Assembly: GCA_016295005.1 (NCBI GenBank)
Contig: JAEDMA010000049.1
Location: 1-10,263, forward strand
Source of the DNA: Christensenellaceae bacterium
GTDB lineage: Bacteria > Bacillota > Clostridia > Christensenellales > Borkfalkiaceae
Direction of reading: 5' to 3'
Length of the DNA stretch: 10,263 bases
Made by a program: the position numbers and the translations under genes. The notes under the pieces are model-generated. The model saw only the letters and a program-made list of their open reading frames with translations, ran no database searches and was not told where the DNA came from. Below are positions 1 through 6,555 of the stretch, piece by piece. Each line of letters opens with the position of its first letter. Position 1 is the first letter of the stretch.

Positions 1-11
1 AATTTTTCCAT
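1..11 (-). CDS. Possible first codons of the next gene after queA (partial)
   Basis: An ATG on the minus strand at 11-9 is followed by two more sense codons (Met-Glu-Lys) before the window ends. It is preceded directly by an in-frame TAA in the same reading frame. An AAGGA lies about 14 nt upstream, which is too far for a good ribosome site. In many Bacillota tgt or yajC follows queA, but nothing here is long enough to identify a family. This start is a guess from position. Confidence 0.2.
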
Positions 12-124
12 TTATAGGGATTTTGTCCTTTTTACGTTTTTGTTTGTAGTCGGTTTATCCTCTTTTTTCTCCGTTTTCGTTCCGGAAATCCGAAACCGAA
101 GCAGTTAACGCAGTATTGCGCCGC
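12..124. other. Intergenic region downstream of queA
   Basis: These 113 bp follow the queA stop codon. I see no T-run terminator hairpin and no good sigma-A promoter on the minus strand. A short dyad (CGCA-GTAT-TGCG at 109-120) and the palindrome TTCCGGAA at 81-88 are present but unremarkable. The minus strand is open for about 30 codons here but has no ATG, GTG or TTG, so I do not call a gene. Transcription may continue into the next gene. Confidence 0.4.
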
Positions 125-1147
125 TTATACGATTAACATCGCGTCTCCGAACGAAAAAAACCTGTACTTCTCTTCTACGGCGGTTTTGTAAATATCGAGT
201 ATTTTTTCTCTACCGGTCATTGAAGCAACCAACATAATTAAAGTGGACTTGGGAAGATGGAAGTTAGTAATCAAAGCGTCCACGCATTTAAATTTATAGG
301 GCGGATAAATAAAAATTTCGGTATTGCCTTTTATCGGTTTAACGAAACCGTTTTCGTCGGCGGCGCTTTCGAGAGTTCTGACGCTCGTCGTGCCTACGGC
401 GATTATTCTTCTGCCTTCTTTTTTGGCTTTATTTATTCTTTCGGCGGCTTCTTCGCCGATTTCGTAATATTCGGAATGCATGTGGTGTTCTAAAACGTTA
501 TCCGCTTTCACGGGGCGGAAAGTACCTAACCCGACGTGAAGAAGAACGTCTACCACTTCTACCCCTTTCGCCTTTATTTTTTCGAAAAGCGCGTCGGTAA
601 AGTGAAGCCCCGCGGTGGGAGCGGCGGCAGAACCGTCTACCTTGGCGTAAACCGTCTGATACCTTTCTTTATCTTTAAGTTTTTCGGTTATATAAGGCGG
701 CAAGGGCATTTCGCCGATACGGGATATTACGTCTTCGAAAACGCCGTCGAAGTTAAAAGTAACCTTTCTCGACCCGCTTTCTTCGAAAATATCCGTTACC
801 ACGAGAGAAAGATCCTGCGAAACGGTGAGTTTCGCGCCGATTCTCGCCTTTTTGCCCGGTTTTACAAGCACTTCCCAATCGGTAAGGTTAAACCTTTTTA
901 AAAGCAGAACTTCCACTTTTCCGCCGTTCTCGGTGTAAGCGAAAATTCTCGCCGGCAAAACTTTGGTGTTGTTTCTTACGAGTACGTCGCCATCTTTTAA
1001 AAAATCGACTATATCGTAAAAGTGTTTATGGTATATTTCGTCCTTTTCCCTGTCGTACACGAGCAGACGGGAAGAATCTCTCGGTTCTGCCGGAGTCTGC
1101 GCGATTTGTTCTTCGGGAAGATAATAATCGAAATCGCTCGTTTTCAT
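125..1147 (-). CDS. queA: S-adenosylmethionine:tRNA ribosyltransferase-isomerase QueA
   Basis: QueA transfers and isomerises the ribosyl part of SAM onto 7-aminomethyl-7-deazaguanine in the wobble position of GUN-anticodon tRNAs, forming epoxyqueuosine. The 340-residue protein has the normal family length and is complete. Visible family motifs are the N-terminal FDYYLPEEQIAQTPAEPRD block (6-24), VRNNTKVLPARIF (57-69), EVLVKPGKK (92-100), YAKVDGSAAAPTAGLHFT (167-184), LHVGLGTFRPV (203-213), VGTTSVRTLES (251-261) and ALITNFHLPKSTLIMLV (291-307). It is the last gene of the ruvC-ruvA-ruvB-queA operon. Its ATG lies only 1 nt after the ruvB stop, and its AAGGA ribosome site is inside the last ruvB codons, so translation is probably coupled. 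The ruv-queA linkage is common in bacteria. Confidence 0.97.
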   Translation of the reverse strand: MKTSDFDYYLPEEQIAQTPAEPRDSSRLLVYDREKDEIYHKHFYDIVDFLKDGDVLVRNNTKVLPARIFAYTENGGKVEVLLLKRFNLTDWEVLVKPGKKARIGAKLTVSQDLSLVVTDIFEESGSRKVTFNFDGVFEDVISRIGEMPLPPYITEKLKDKERYQTVYAKVDGSAAAPTAGLHFTDALFEKIKAKGVEVVDVLLHVGLGTFRPVKADNVLEHHMHSEYYEIGEEAAERINKAKKEGRRIIAVGTTSVRTLESAADENGFVKPIKGNTEIFIYPPYKFKCVDALITNFHLPKSTLIMLVASMTGREKILDIYKTAVEEKYRFFSFGDAMLIV

Positions 1148-1148
1148 T

Positions 1149-2147
1149 TTAATCCTTTTTTAATCCTATGTGTTCGTATCCCGCTTCGGTAAGAATTCTT
1201 CCGCGCGGCGTGCGGGAGATAAAACCCAACTGCAACAGATACGGTTCGTAAACGTCTTCTATGGTGTTGGCGTCTTCGTTTATCATTGCGGCGACGGTGT
1301 CGAGTCCGCATGGTCCGCCGCGGAACTTTTCCGCCATCGAACGCATAAGCCTAATATCGGTGTAGTCAAGACCGAGTTCGTCTATTTCGAGCATAGACAG
1401 TGCGCCTTTAGCGTCGGAAAGTTCTATTTCGGAATGGTCTGCGACTACGGAATAATCGCGCACGCGTTTAAGAAGCCTGTTGGCGATTCTCGGAGTTCCG
1501 CGACTTCTTTTCGCTATTTCTTCGGCGGCTTTATCGTTTATCGCCGCGCCGAGTTTTTTTGCCGAACGGGTAACTATTTCGGTAAGTTCTTCGTTCGAAT
1601 AGTTTTCCAGCCTTAAAATAACGCCGAACCTGTCGCGCAAAGGAGAAGAAAGCATGCCCGCTTTCGTGGTCGCGCCGACAAGTGTGAATTTCGGCAAAGG
1701 TATCTGCACGTTTTTCGCCGACGGTCCTTTACCTATTATAAAGTCCAACATAAAGTCTTCCATAGCGGGATATAAAATTTCTTCCACGTTATGGTTCAAT
1801 CTATGTATTTCGTCGATGAATAAAACGTCGTTTTCGTTAAGGTTCGTAAGTATTGCCGCCAAATCCCCCGACCTTTCTATAGCGGGTCCAGAAGTAATTC
1901 TTATCTGCGTGCCGAGTTCTGCGGCGATTATATGCGCGAGCGTGGTTTTACCGAGCCCCGCGGGACCGTACAAAAGAACGTGGTCGAGCGCGTCGCCCCG
2001 TTTTTTCGCCGCGGCGATGCTGACCGCAAGGTTATCTTTGGCTTTATTCTGCCCGACGTAACCTTCCATCGATTTAGGTCTTAAAACGTTTTCTATTTCG
2101 TTATCGCCCTGTTCGAAGGTACTGGTTACGATTCTTTCTTCTTCCAT
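1149..2147 (-). CDS. ruvB: Holliday junction branch-migration ATPase RuvB
   Basis: RuvB is the hexameric AAA+ motor that, loaded by RuvA, drives branch migration of Holliday junctions in recombinational repair. The 332-residue protein is full length. It shows a Walker A GPAGLGKTTLA (61-71; the usual second residue P is A here), Walker B VLFIDEIHRL (108-117), sensor-1 type VGATTKAGMLSSPLRDRFG (157-175) containing the arginine-finger region, sensor-2 RGTPRIANRLLKRVRD, and the C-terminal winged helix with GFISRTPRGRILTEAGYEHIG. A strong G-rich ribosome site (AGGGGG) lies about 5 nt before the ATG. The gap to ruvA is 9 nt, and the end of the gene carries the queA ribosome site. Confidence 0.98.
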   Translation of the reverse strand: MEEERIVTSTFEQGDNEIENVLRPKSMEGYVGQNKAKDNLAVSIAAAKKRGDALDHVLLYGPAGLGKTTLAHIIAAELGTQIRITSGPAIERSGDLAAILTNLNENDVLFIDEIHRLNHNVEEILYPAMEDFMLDFIIGKGPSAKNVQIPLPKFTLVGATTKAGMLSSPLRDRFGVILRLENYSNEELTEIVTRSAKKLGAAINDKAAEEIAKRSRGTPRIANRLLKRVRDYSVVADHSEIELSDAKGALSMLEIDELGLDYTDIRLMRSMAEKFRGGPCGLDTVAAMINEDANTIEDVYEPYLLQLGFISRTPRGRILTEAGYEHIGLKKD

Positions 2148-2156
2148 TTAAGCCCC

Positions 2157-2744
2157 CTATCTTATGTGTCTTAGCGCGTAAGCGATAGACTCTTCGACGC
2201 TTACGCAACCGCTTGACGCCGCTTCTTTAAGCGCTTTTACGCATTCCGCTTTGGTAAAGCCTAACCCCATAAGGGCGGTAAGAGCGTCGTCGTTTACGCA
2301 ATCCGCTATAATCGTCGTTTCCGAAGTTTCTTCCGCAAGTCTTTCTTCGTCCATTTTTTCGCGTAGTTCCAAAATAATTCTTTCCGCGGTTTTTTTACCT
2401 AATCCTTTTATGGAAGAAAGAGTTTTTACGTCAGACGTGGCTATCGCAGCCGTGATTTTGGCAAGATTCATATTCGAAAGCACGGTTATGCCCATTTTAG
2501 GGCCCACGCCCGAAACGGATATAAGTTTTAAGAAAAGGTTTTTTTCTTTTAAATCGGAAAACCCGTAAAGGAAAATTCCGTCGTCACGGACGGACGTGTA
2601 AGTATAAACTTCGCCGCCGCCGTTTTCCAGCAATTTAACGTAAACGCTTGCGGAACAGATTATTTCGTAACCTACGCCGTTGGTTTCCAGAAGAACCGTT
2701 CCGTTTTCTCCGCTTAAAAGGTTGCCTTTGATGTACCCTATCAT
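2157..2744 (-). CDS. ruvA: Holliday junction DNA-binding protein RuvA
   Basis: RuvA forms a tetramer that holds the four-way junction in a flat open form and loads RuvB. The 195 residues are typical. The OB-fold N-terminal domain begins MIGYIKGNLL and includes GVGYEI (23-28). Two helix-hairpin-helix motifs are visible: ISVSGVGPKMGITVLS (75-90) and LSSIKGLGKKTAERIILEL (109-127). A short acidic linker follows, then the RuvB-binding domain III with ALTALMGLGFTKAECVKAL (154-172). The ribosome site AAGGAG overlaps the ruvC stop codon, and the gap to ruvC is 9 nt, so the genes are co-transcribed and probably translationally coupled. Confidence 0.98.
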   Translation of the reverse strand: MIGYIKGNLLSGENGTVLLETNGVGYEIICSASVYVKLLENGGGEVYTYTSVRDDGIFLYGFSDLKEKNLFLKLISVSGVGPKMGITVLSNMNLAKITAAIATSDVKTLSSIKGLGKKTAERIILELREKMDEERLAEETSETTIIADCVNDDALTALMGLGFTKAECVKALKEAASSGCVSVEESIAYALRHIR

Positions 2745-2753
2745 TTTATCTCC

Positions 2754-3248
2754 TTAAATCTTGAAAAGACCGCCGAGTTTGTTAGTCTGAGAATGAGTGA
2801 GCGCGACGGCGAGCGCATCGGCGGCGTCGTCGGGGCGCGGAATGGATTTTAACCGCAAAAAGGTTTTTACCATAGACTGAATCTGGTGTTTATCGGCTCT
2901 GCCGTAACCGGTCAAAGCCTGTTTTATCTGCAAGGGCGTATATTCGTAAATTCTGCCGCATTCCTTTATTGCGGTGAGAAGTATAACCCCCCTTGCGTGG
3001 GCGACGTTTATACCCGTGGTAACGTTTTTTGCAAAAAACAATTCTTCTATAGCGATTTCGTCAGGTTTAAACACTTCGATAACCTGTTTTACCCCTTTTT
3101 CAAGTAAAACGAGCCTTTCGGGCAGATTTTTTTCTTTCGGCGTGGAAATTATTCCGTAGTCCACCATTTCCGCCTTTCCGGCGTTATCAACTTTTATCAC
3201 CCCGTAACCGAGAGTCGCCAGACCGGGGTCGAAACCTAATATAGTCAT
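2754..3248 (-). CDS. ruvC: Holliday junction endonuclease RuvC
   Basis: RuvC resolves Holliday junctions by paired nicks; it acts as a metal-dependent dimer with an RNase H fold. The 164-residue protein is complete. The four acidic catalytic residues can be seen: Asp7 in LGFDPGLA, Glu68 in AIEEL, and Asp141 and Asp144 in the DDAADALA block. The ATG is fixed by the family N-terminus (ILGFDPG right after the start). There is no Shine-Dalgarno: the bases before the ATG are AAAATCGT, and the operon promoter's -10 ends only 8 nt upstream, so the mRNA should be leaderless or carry 2 nt. It is the first gene of the ruvC-ruvA-ruvB-queA operon. Confidence 0.98.
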   Translation of the reverse strand: MTILGFDPGLATLGYGVIKVDNAGKAEMVDYGIISTPKEKNLPERLVLLEKGVKQVIEVFKPDEIAIEELFFAKNVTTGINVAHARGVILLTAIKECGRIYEYTPLQIKQALTGYGRADKHQIQSMVKTFLRLKSIPRPDDAADALAVALTHSQTNKLGGLFKI

Positions 3249-3256
3249 ACGATTTT

Positions 3257-3285
3257 ATTTTACTTTTTTTTGTGTGAAAAGTCAA
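3257..3285 (-). promoter_or_regulatory. Sigma-A promoter of the ruvCAB-queA operon, giving a leaderless mRNA
   Basis: On the minus strand a TTGACT -35 (3285-3280) and a TAAAAT -10 (3262-3257) are separated by exactly 17 bp, which includes a run of eight A. Normal spacing puts the start of transcription at about 3250, two bases before the ruvC ATG at 3248, or at the A of the ATG itself. The promoter lies just after the protease terminator, so the operon is independently transcribed. Confidence 0.75.
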
Positions 3286-3299
3286 TGAAAACGGCTTAT

Positions 3300-3328
3300 A
3301 AAAAGCGTCGGCAAGAGTTTGCCGACGC
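3300..3328 (-). terminator. Rho-independent terminator of the S1C protease gene
   Basis: A perfect 10-bp GC-rich stem (GCGTCGGCAA, 3305-3314, with TTGCCGACGC, 3319-3328) has a 4-nt loop. On the minus strand it is followed at once by TTTTT (3304-3300), 21 nt after the protease stop codon. On the plus strand it is followed by CGCG and a long T-rich run (from 3333), so it could also stop plus-strand read-through into the 3' end of the protease gene. Confidence 0.9.
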
Positions 3329-3349
3329 CGCGTTTTTTGTTTTTTGTTT

Positions 3350-4630
3350 TCAGGTAGAGGGCGTATACCCCGTGTTACAGAAAATATATTGATATAAGAT
3401 AACTTTTATATCGGCAGTGGTTTTAACGGAAAGGTTATATCTCGAAACGTTCACGATTATTTCGTCGCCGACTTTAATATAGTTTTTCATATCGGTAACT
3501 ATTTTCGAAAAAGACGAAACGGTGGTTACGACGTGCGTTTTACCGTTATAAGTTACGGAATTTATAATATCGTTGGCTTTTATCCCCGCGATTGCGAAAT
3601 TGCCGTATTCCTCTACTCCCGAAACGTAAACGTAACTTCCCGAGTAGCGGTTGGTCTCTTCACCGACGGAAACGCCGAGCCCCCATCTGCCCGAAATATA
3701 ACCGTAATTGTTTTCCGTGGCGGAAGCGATAAGTTGTCTGGAAATATTTTTAAATCCGTTATCCACGCCGTTTTCCCCATTTACCGGAACGGTAAGAGGA
3801 ATAGCAAAGTTAATACCGTCGTATTCGGTGTTTCCTGCGTTGGTAATACCTACGAGTTCGCCGTAATAATTGAACAGTCCGCCGCCCGAATTGCCGGGGT
3901 TAATCTGTACGTCTATCTGATTAAGAGTCATTTCGCCGACGGAATCGACGTTGGCTTTTCTGTTTATATAACTTACGATTCCGTGCGAAACGGTGCCGGG
4001 GAGTTCCCCCGAAGGGTTACCGACGGAAAACACTTCTTCTCCGAGTTTCGTAACGTAACCGTCCGTGGGGATTTTTGCGGCTACCATATCGTAAGAGTTG
4101 TCGGGGAGTACCAGTTTCAATACGGAAACGTCGGAAGTTTTATCGCCTCCTACGAGCCTTACCGCTTTATCGTTATGAATTTTGTTGTCGATAATGCCGC
4201 TGAAAGCGTATTTGGTATCGTAATCGTCGTCGCCGTAATTTCTTCCGTTGACGTCGGGAACGTAAACGTCTATATTACCGCCGCCGCTTACGACGTGGTG
4301 ACAGGTAATTATATAATAAACGTTTTCGGCGTTTACTCCGTCGTCGATATCGACGATAACGCCCGAACCGCTGCCGCTGCTCGAATCCTTGGTTATTCTT
4401 ATTGCGACGACCGACCTTGCGACTTTTTCCACCGCCTTTATAAGCGAGGGTTTTTCTTCCGTTTCGTTTTCGGTAATGGTAACGTTTTCGGAAAGTTGTT
4501 TGGAATCGGGATAAACGCTTCCCGAATAAGAGCCGTTACCCGAGTTGTCTATAAAATTACAGCCGGCAACGCCTAAGCACATAATCAAAGATAAAACCAG
4601 AACGGAAATCGTTTTCATAAATTTCTTCAT
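3350..4630 (-). CDS. Lipoprotein trypsin-like serine protease, S1C (HtrA/DegP-like) family with PDZ domain
   Basis: This is probably a surface-anchored quality-control protease that cleaves misfolded exported proteins. The N-terminus (MKKFMKTISVLVLSLIMCL) is a signal peptide ending in a lipobox, VAGC, with Cys24 as the lipidation site; a Ser/Gly-rich linker follows to about residue 45. The protease domain starts near 60. The likely triad is His112 (in TCHHVV; most relatives have TNNHV), Asp167 (in TSDVSVLKL) and Ser248 (in INPGNSGGGLF). GNPSGELPGTVSHGIVS (205-220) is the usual loop before the serine. A C-terminal PDZ-like domain covers about 316-410 (WGLGVSV, ANDIINSV, GDEIIVNVSR). Total length is 426. 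The start is supported by AAAGGAG 6 nt before the ATG. It stands alone, between its own promoter and terminator, and splits the usual yebC-ruvC neighbourhood. Its substrate is unknown. Confidence 0.9.
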   Translation of the reverse strand: MKKFMKTISVLVLSLIMCLGVAGCNFIDNSGNGSYSGSVYPDSKQLSENVTITENETEEKPSLIKAVEKVARSVVAIRITKDSSSGSGSGVIVDIDDGVNAENVYYIITCHHVVSGGGNIDVYVPDVNGRNYGDDDYDTKYAFSGIIDNKIHNDKAVRLVGGDKTSDVSVLKLVLPDNSYDMVAAKIPTDGYVTKLGEEVFSVGNPSGELPGTVSHGIVSYINRKANVDSVGEMTLNQIDVQINPGNSGGGLFNYYGELVGITNAGNTEYDGINFAIPLTVPVNGENGVDNGFKNISRQLIASATENNYGYISGRWGLGVSVGEETNRYSGSYVYVSGVEEYGNFAIAGIKANDIINSVTYNGKTHVVTTVSSFSKIVTDMKNYIKVGDEIIVNVSRYNLSVKTTADIKVILYQYIFCNTGYTPST

Positions 4631-4652
4631 TTTTATCTCCTTTATCTTTTAC

Positions 4653-4681
4653 ATTTTAACATATTTTTTAAAAATAATAAA
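4653..4681 (-). promoter_or_regulatory. Probable promoter of the S1C protease gene (extended -10)
   Basis: On the minus strand TAAAAT (4658-4653) is preceded by TG and one base, which makes an extended -10. The -35 is poor (TTTATT at 4681-4676, 17 bp spacer). Strong A/T tracts fill 4660-4700 and could act as an UP element or bent DNA. The predicted start is about 16 nt before the AAAGGAG ribosome site start codon region, giving a 5' leader of roughly 16-17 nt. Confidence 0.5.
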
Positions 4682-4771
4682 TATTTTTTTTAAAAATTGC
4701 TACGGTAAATTTGTTTTTCAAGTCTTTACGCTTAACTCTTGCAATCAAAAAAAACGTAACCGAAAATTTTT

Positions 4772-4810
4772 ATAATACCTAAATAATACACCCAAAACCT
4801 TAAATAATAC
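4772..4810. repeat. Three ATAATAC boxes spaced by 11 and 21 bp
   Basis: ATAATAC occurs at 4772, 4783 and 4804 on the plus strand (GTATTAT on the minus strand). Two copies are part of a longer direct repeat, CCTAAATAATAC (4778-4789) and CCTTAAATAATAC (4798-4810). The spacings of 11 and 21 bp are close to one and two helical turns, so the boxes face the same side of the DNA. The region is AT-rich, so chance is a real alternative. Confidence 0.35.
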
Positions 4811-4839
4811 TTAAAACGGCAAAAATTTTTTCTAAAACT

Positions 4840-4872
4840 AAAAAACAAAAATAAGGGCGGTTAACGCCCTTA
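4840..4872 (-). terminator. Rho-independent terminator of the trmH-yebC end of the operon
   Basis: A perfect 8-bp stem TAAGGGCG/CGCCCTTA (4852-4859 with 4865-4872) has a 5-nt loop. On the minus strand it is followed by TTTTTGTTTTTT (4851-4840), a clear U tract. It lies about 160 nt after the yebC stop codon. Confidence 0.85.
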
Positions 4873-4893
4873 CTTTTCCGGTAAAAAGGGGAT

Positions 4894-4936
4894 AAAAAAT
4901 ATCGCCGTTTTATCGGTATATAAACGACGATATTTT
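4894..4936 (-). terminator. Long imperfect hairpin, possible first of tandem terminators after yebC
   Basis: The arms AAAATATCG-C-CGTTT (4896-4910) and AAACG-A-CGATATTTT (4922-4936) pair over 14 bp with one mismatch and an 11-nt loop. On the minus strand the 3' arm runs into TTTTTT at its end. It may be a weak terminator or a 3'-end stabilising structure upstream of the stronger terminator. Confidence 0.5.
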
Positions 4937-5034
4937 GATGGTAATCTTCAAATAATTCTCATTAAGGCCGATTAACCTTATCGCCGACAAGGTTAAGTAT
5001 AGGCATTAAACGGAATTTTATACCGTATGAAAAT

Positions 5035-5775
5035 TTATTCTTCTTCATCTTCTTCGGGAAGGTCTACGTTGTGGTAAACGTCCTGAACGTCGTCAAGGTC
5101 TTCCAGAGCGTCGACGAGTCTTTGGAATTTAGCGAGATCGTCCCCCTGCAACGTAACGACGTTTTGCGGTAACATTTTGATTTCCGCTTCGAAGAAGTTA
5201 AGTCCCTTTTCTTCGAGATATTTTCTTACCGAAGAGAAGTCGGCTACGGAAGTATGAACGGTGAAAGCGTCGTCGCTCGCGATAAAATCGTCCGCGCCGG
5301 CGTCCAAGGCGTATTCCATAACCTGGTCTTCGTCGAGATCGGGGGTGCGTTCGATAGCTATAACTCCCTTAGTCGTAAACGTAAAGGAAACGCAGCCCGC
5401 GTTGCCGAGCGAACCGCCGTGTTTTCTCATAACGGTACGAACGAAATCTACCGTACGATTTTTATTGTCGGTAAGCGCTTTGATTATAACCGCGCTGCCC
5501 GCAGGACCGTATCCTTCGTAAGTCAATTCTTCGTAATTAGCGCCCGAAAGTTCGCCGGAAGCCTTAGCGATACATCTTTTTATGTTGTCGTTAGGCATAT
5601 TTACGGATTTGGCTTTCGCGATAGCGTCCGCAAGTTTGCTGTTGGTGGTAGGATCGGGATTGTTTTTCGCGGCGACCGCGATTTCTCTTCCTACTTTGGT
5701 AAATATTCTGCCTTTAATAGCGTCCGTCTTTGCTTTTTTTACTGCGATATTCGCCGCATGGCTATGACCTGACAT
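5035..5775 (-). CDS. yebC: YebC/PmpR/TACO1-family protein
   Basis: This conserved family was long annotated as transcriptional regulators (PmpR type); its mitochondrial member TACO1 and recently studied bacterial members act in translation, helping ribosomes through difficult sequences such as proline runs. The 246 residues are full length. Motifs are the N-terminal SGHSHAANIAVKKAKTDA (family form: GHSKW.NI..KK...D), the GREIAVAAKNN block with helix 30-60, MPNDNIKRCIAKASG (60-74), YEGYGPAGSAVIIKALTDN (86-104), NRTVDFVRTVMRKHGGSLG (106-124) and the C-terminal domain ending in an acidic tail (PEEDEEE). Trp of the usual GHSKW is not present: His-Ala replaces Lys-Trp. AAGGAG lies 6 nt before the ATG and overlaps the stop codon of the methyltransferase gene. 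Its place behind ribosomal genes favours the translation role. Confidence 0.95.
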   Translation of the reverse strand: MSGHSHAANIAVKKAKTDAIKGRIFTKVGREIAVAAKNNPDPTTNSKLADAIAKAKSVNMPNDNIKRCIAKASGELSGANYEELTYEGYGPAGSAVIIKALTDNKNRTVDFVRTVMRKHGGSLGNAGCVSFTFTTKGVIAIERTPDLDEDQVMEYALDAGADDFIASDDAFTVHTSVADFSSVRKYLEEKGLNFFEAEIKMLPQNVVTLQGDDLAKFQRLVDALEDLDDVQDVYHNVDLPEEDEEE

Positions 5776-5785
5776 ATTTTTCTCC

Positions 5786-6514
5786 TTATTTTTTCAATAA
5801 ATACATAAGTATCCCCGCCGAAACGGAAGCGTTAAGGCTTTCCATTCCGTTTTCCATGGGTATGCTTACGGTGTAACTTGCTTTTTTTCTTATTTTTTCG
5901 CTTACGCCGTTGCCTTCGTTGCCGATTACAAGGCAAAAGTCGCCTTTTTTATTAAAGGAAAACACGTTTTCCCCGTCCATATCGGCTATGATAAAGGGAA
6001 CATTCAGATTTTCCGCTATATAATCTCTCGTAGAGATATGCGCTTTTACTCTGAAAATGCCGCCCATGCTTGCTCTTACCGCTTTCGGCGAAAAAGGATC
6101 CGCGCAATCTTCGGTAAAATATAAGTCGGTATATCCGCTTGCCGCCGCCGTTCTCACGATTGCGCCGACGTTAGAAGGGTCCGCCACCCCGTCGAGCAGA
6201 ATCGCGCTGCCGTCGCAACCGAATTCTTTTAATACGGGTTTTTTAATAACCGCCATTACCCCTTGCGGAGTAGTTTCGTTACTGACGCTTTTATAAACGT
6301 CGTCTTTAAGCACGATTTTTTCGCCCGAAAAAGAAGAAAACAGTTCTTCCGTTTTTTCCGTGCATACGAGTTTCTCCACAAAAAAACCCGAGTTTATGCC
6401 TTCGTTTACGAGTTTTATTCCTTCCGCAACGAAAACCCCGTCTTTATCGCGAAACTTTTTTTCTTTATAAGACCTGATTTCTTTTACCGCGGCGTTCTGC
6501 CTTGACGTTATCAT
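5786..6514 (-). CDS. SPOUT-family (TrmH/SpoU) RNA 2'-O-ribose methyltransferase
   Basis: It is predicted to methylate the 2'-OH of a ribose in rRNA or tRNA with SAM. The 242-residue protein has an N-terminal substrate-binding region (ITSRQNAAVKEIRSY, FVAEGIKLVNEG) and a C-terminal trefoil-knot SPOUT domain. The three SPOUT motifs are visible: motif 1 ADPSNVGAIVRTA (111-123, with Asn115 and Arg121), motif 2 LVIGNEGNGVSE (195-206, Glu200) and motif 3 VSIPM...ESLNASVSAGI (216-235). The start matches the family N-terminus, yet no clear Shine-Dalgarno precedes it: the upstream bases are TTTCGGTAAAA after a hairpin. It follows rplT by 41 nt and precedes yebC by 10 nt. The exact RNA target (RlmB-like or TsnR-like) cannot be told from sequence. 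Confidence 0.92.
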   Translation of the reverse strand: MITSRQNAAVKEIRSYKEKKFRDKDGVFVAEGIKLVNEGINSGFFVEKLVCTEKTEELFSSFSGEKIVLKDDVYKSVSNETTPQGVMAVIKKPVLKEFGCDGSAILLDGVADPSNVGAIVRTAAASGYTDLYFTEDCADPFSPKAVRASMGGIFRVKAHISTRDYIAENLNVPFIIADMDGENVFSFNKKGDFCLVIGNEGNGVSEKIRKKASYTVSIPMENGMESLNASVSAGILMYLLKK

Positions 6515-6522
6515 TTTTACCG

Positions 6523-6550
6523 AAATAAAGCCTACGGTTAAGTAGGCTTT
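6523..6550 (-). terminator. Hairpin between rplT and trmH: weak terminator or attenuator
   Basis: A perfect 9-bp stem AAAGCCTAC/GTAGGCTTT (6527-6535 with 6542-6550) with a 6-nt loop starts 5 nt after the rplT stop. On the minus strand its 3' arm ends in TTT and is followed by ATTTCGG, a broken U tract. It should terminate only part of the transcripts, so rplT is likely expressed above trmH and yebC. It could also protect the infC-rpmI-rplT mRNA end. Confidence 0.65.
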
Positions 6551-6555
6551 TTAAG

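Larger units (their letters stand above)
4631..5034. other. 404-bp intergenic region between yebC and the S1C protease gene
   Basis: From the yebC side (minus strand): a hairpin at 4972-4996 (8-bp stem TTAACCTT/AAGGTTAA, 9-nt loop), a long imperfect hairpin at 4896-4936, and a strong terminator at 4852-4872. Next comes a very AT-rich stretch with three ATAATAC boxes (plus-strand 4772-4778, 4783-4789, 4804-4810), then the A/T tracts and promoter of the protease gene. I found no credible coding sequence on either strand; short open frames here are AT-driven and lack family features. Confidence 0.6.

Noticed and set aside
81..120. Palindrome TTCCGGAA and dyad CGCAGTATTGCG after queA
   Set aside because: Both are short, have no T run and no regulatory context, so they are expected by chance.
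3533..4576. A long open frame on the plus strand, 347 codons, opposite the protease gene
   Set aside because: It is the reverse-strand shadow of a well-supported protease gene, has no ribosome site or family motif, and is rich in aromatic and valine residues as shadow frames in this codon usage are.
4545..4775. Plus-strand open frame of 76 codons in the AT-rich gap
   Set aside because: Its composition (Phe, Ile, Lys) follows from AT-rich DNA, it overlaps the start of the protease gene, and no ribosome site is seen.
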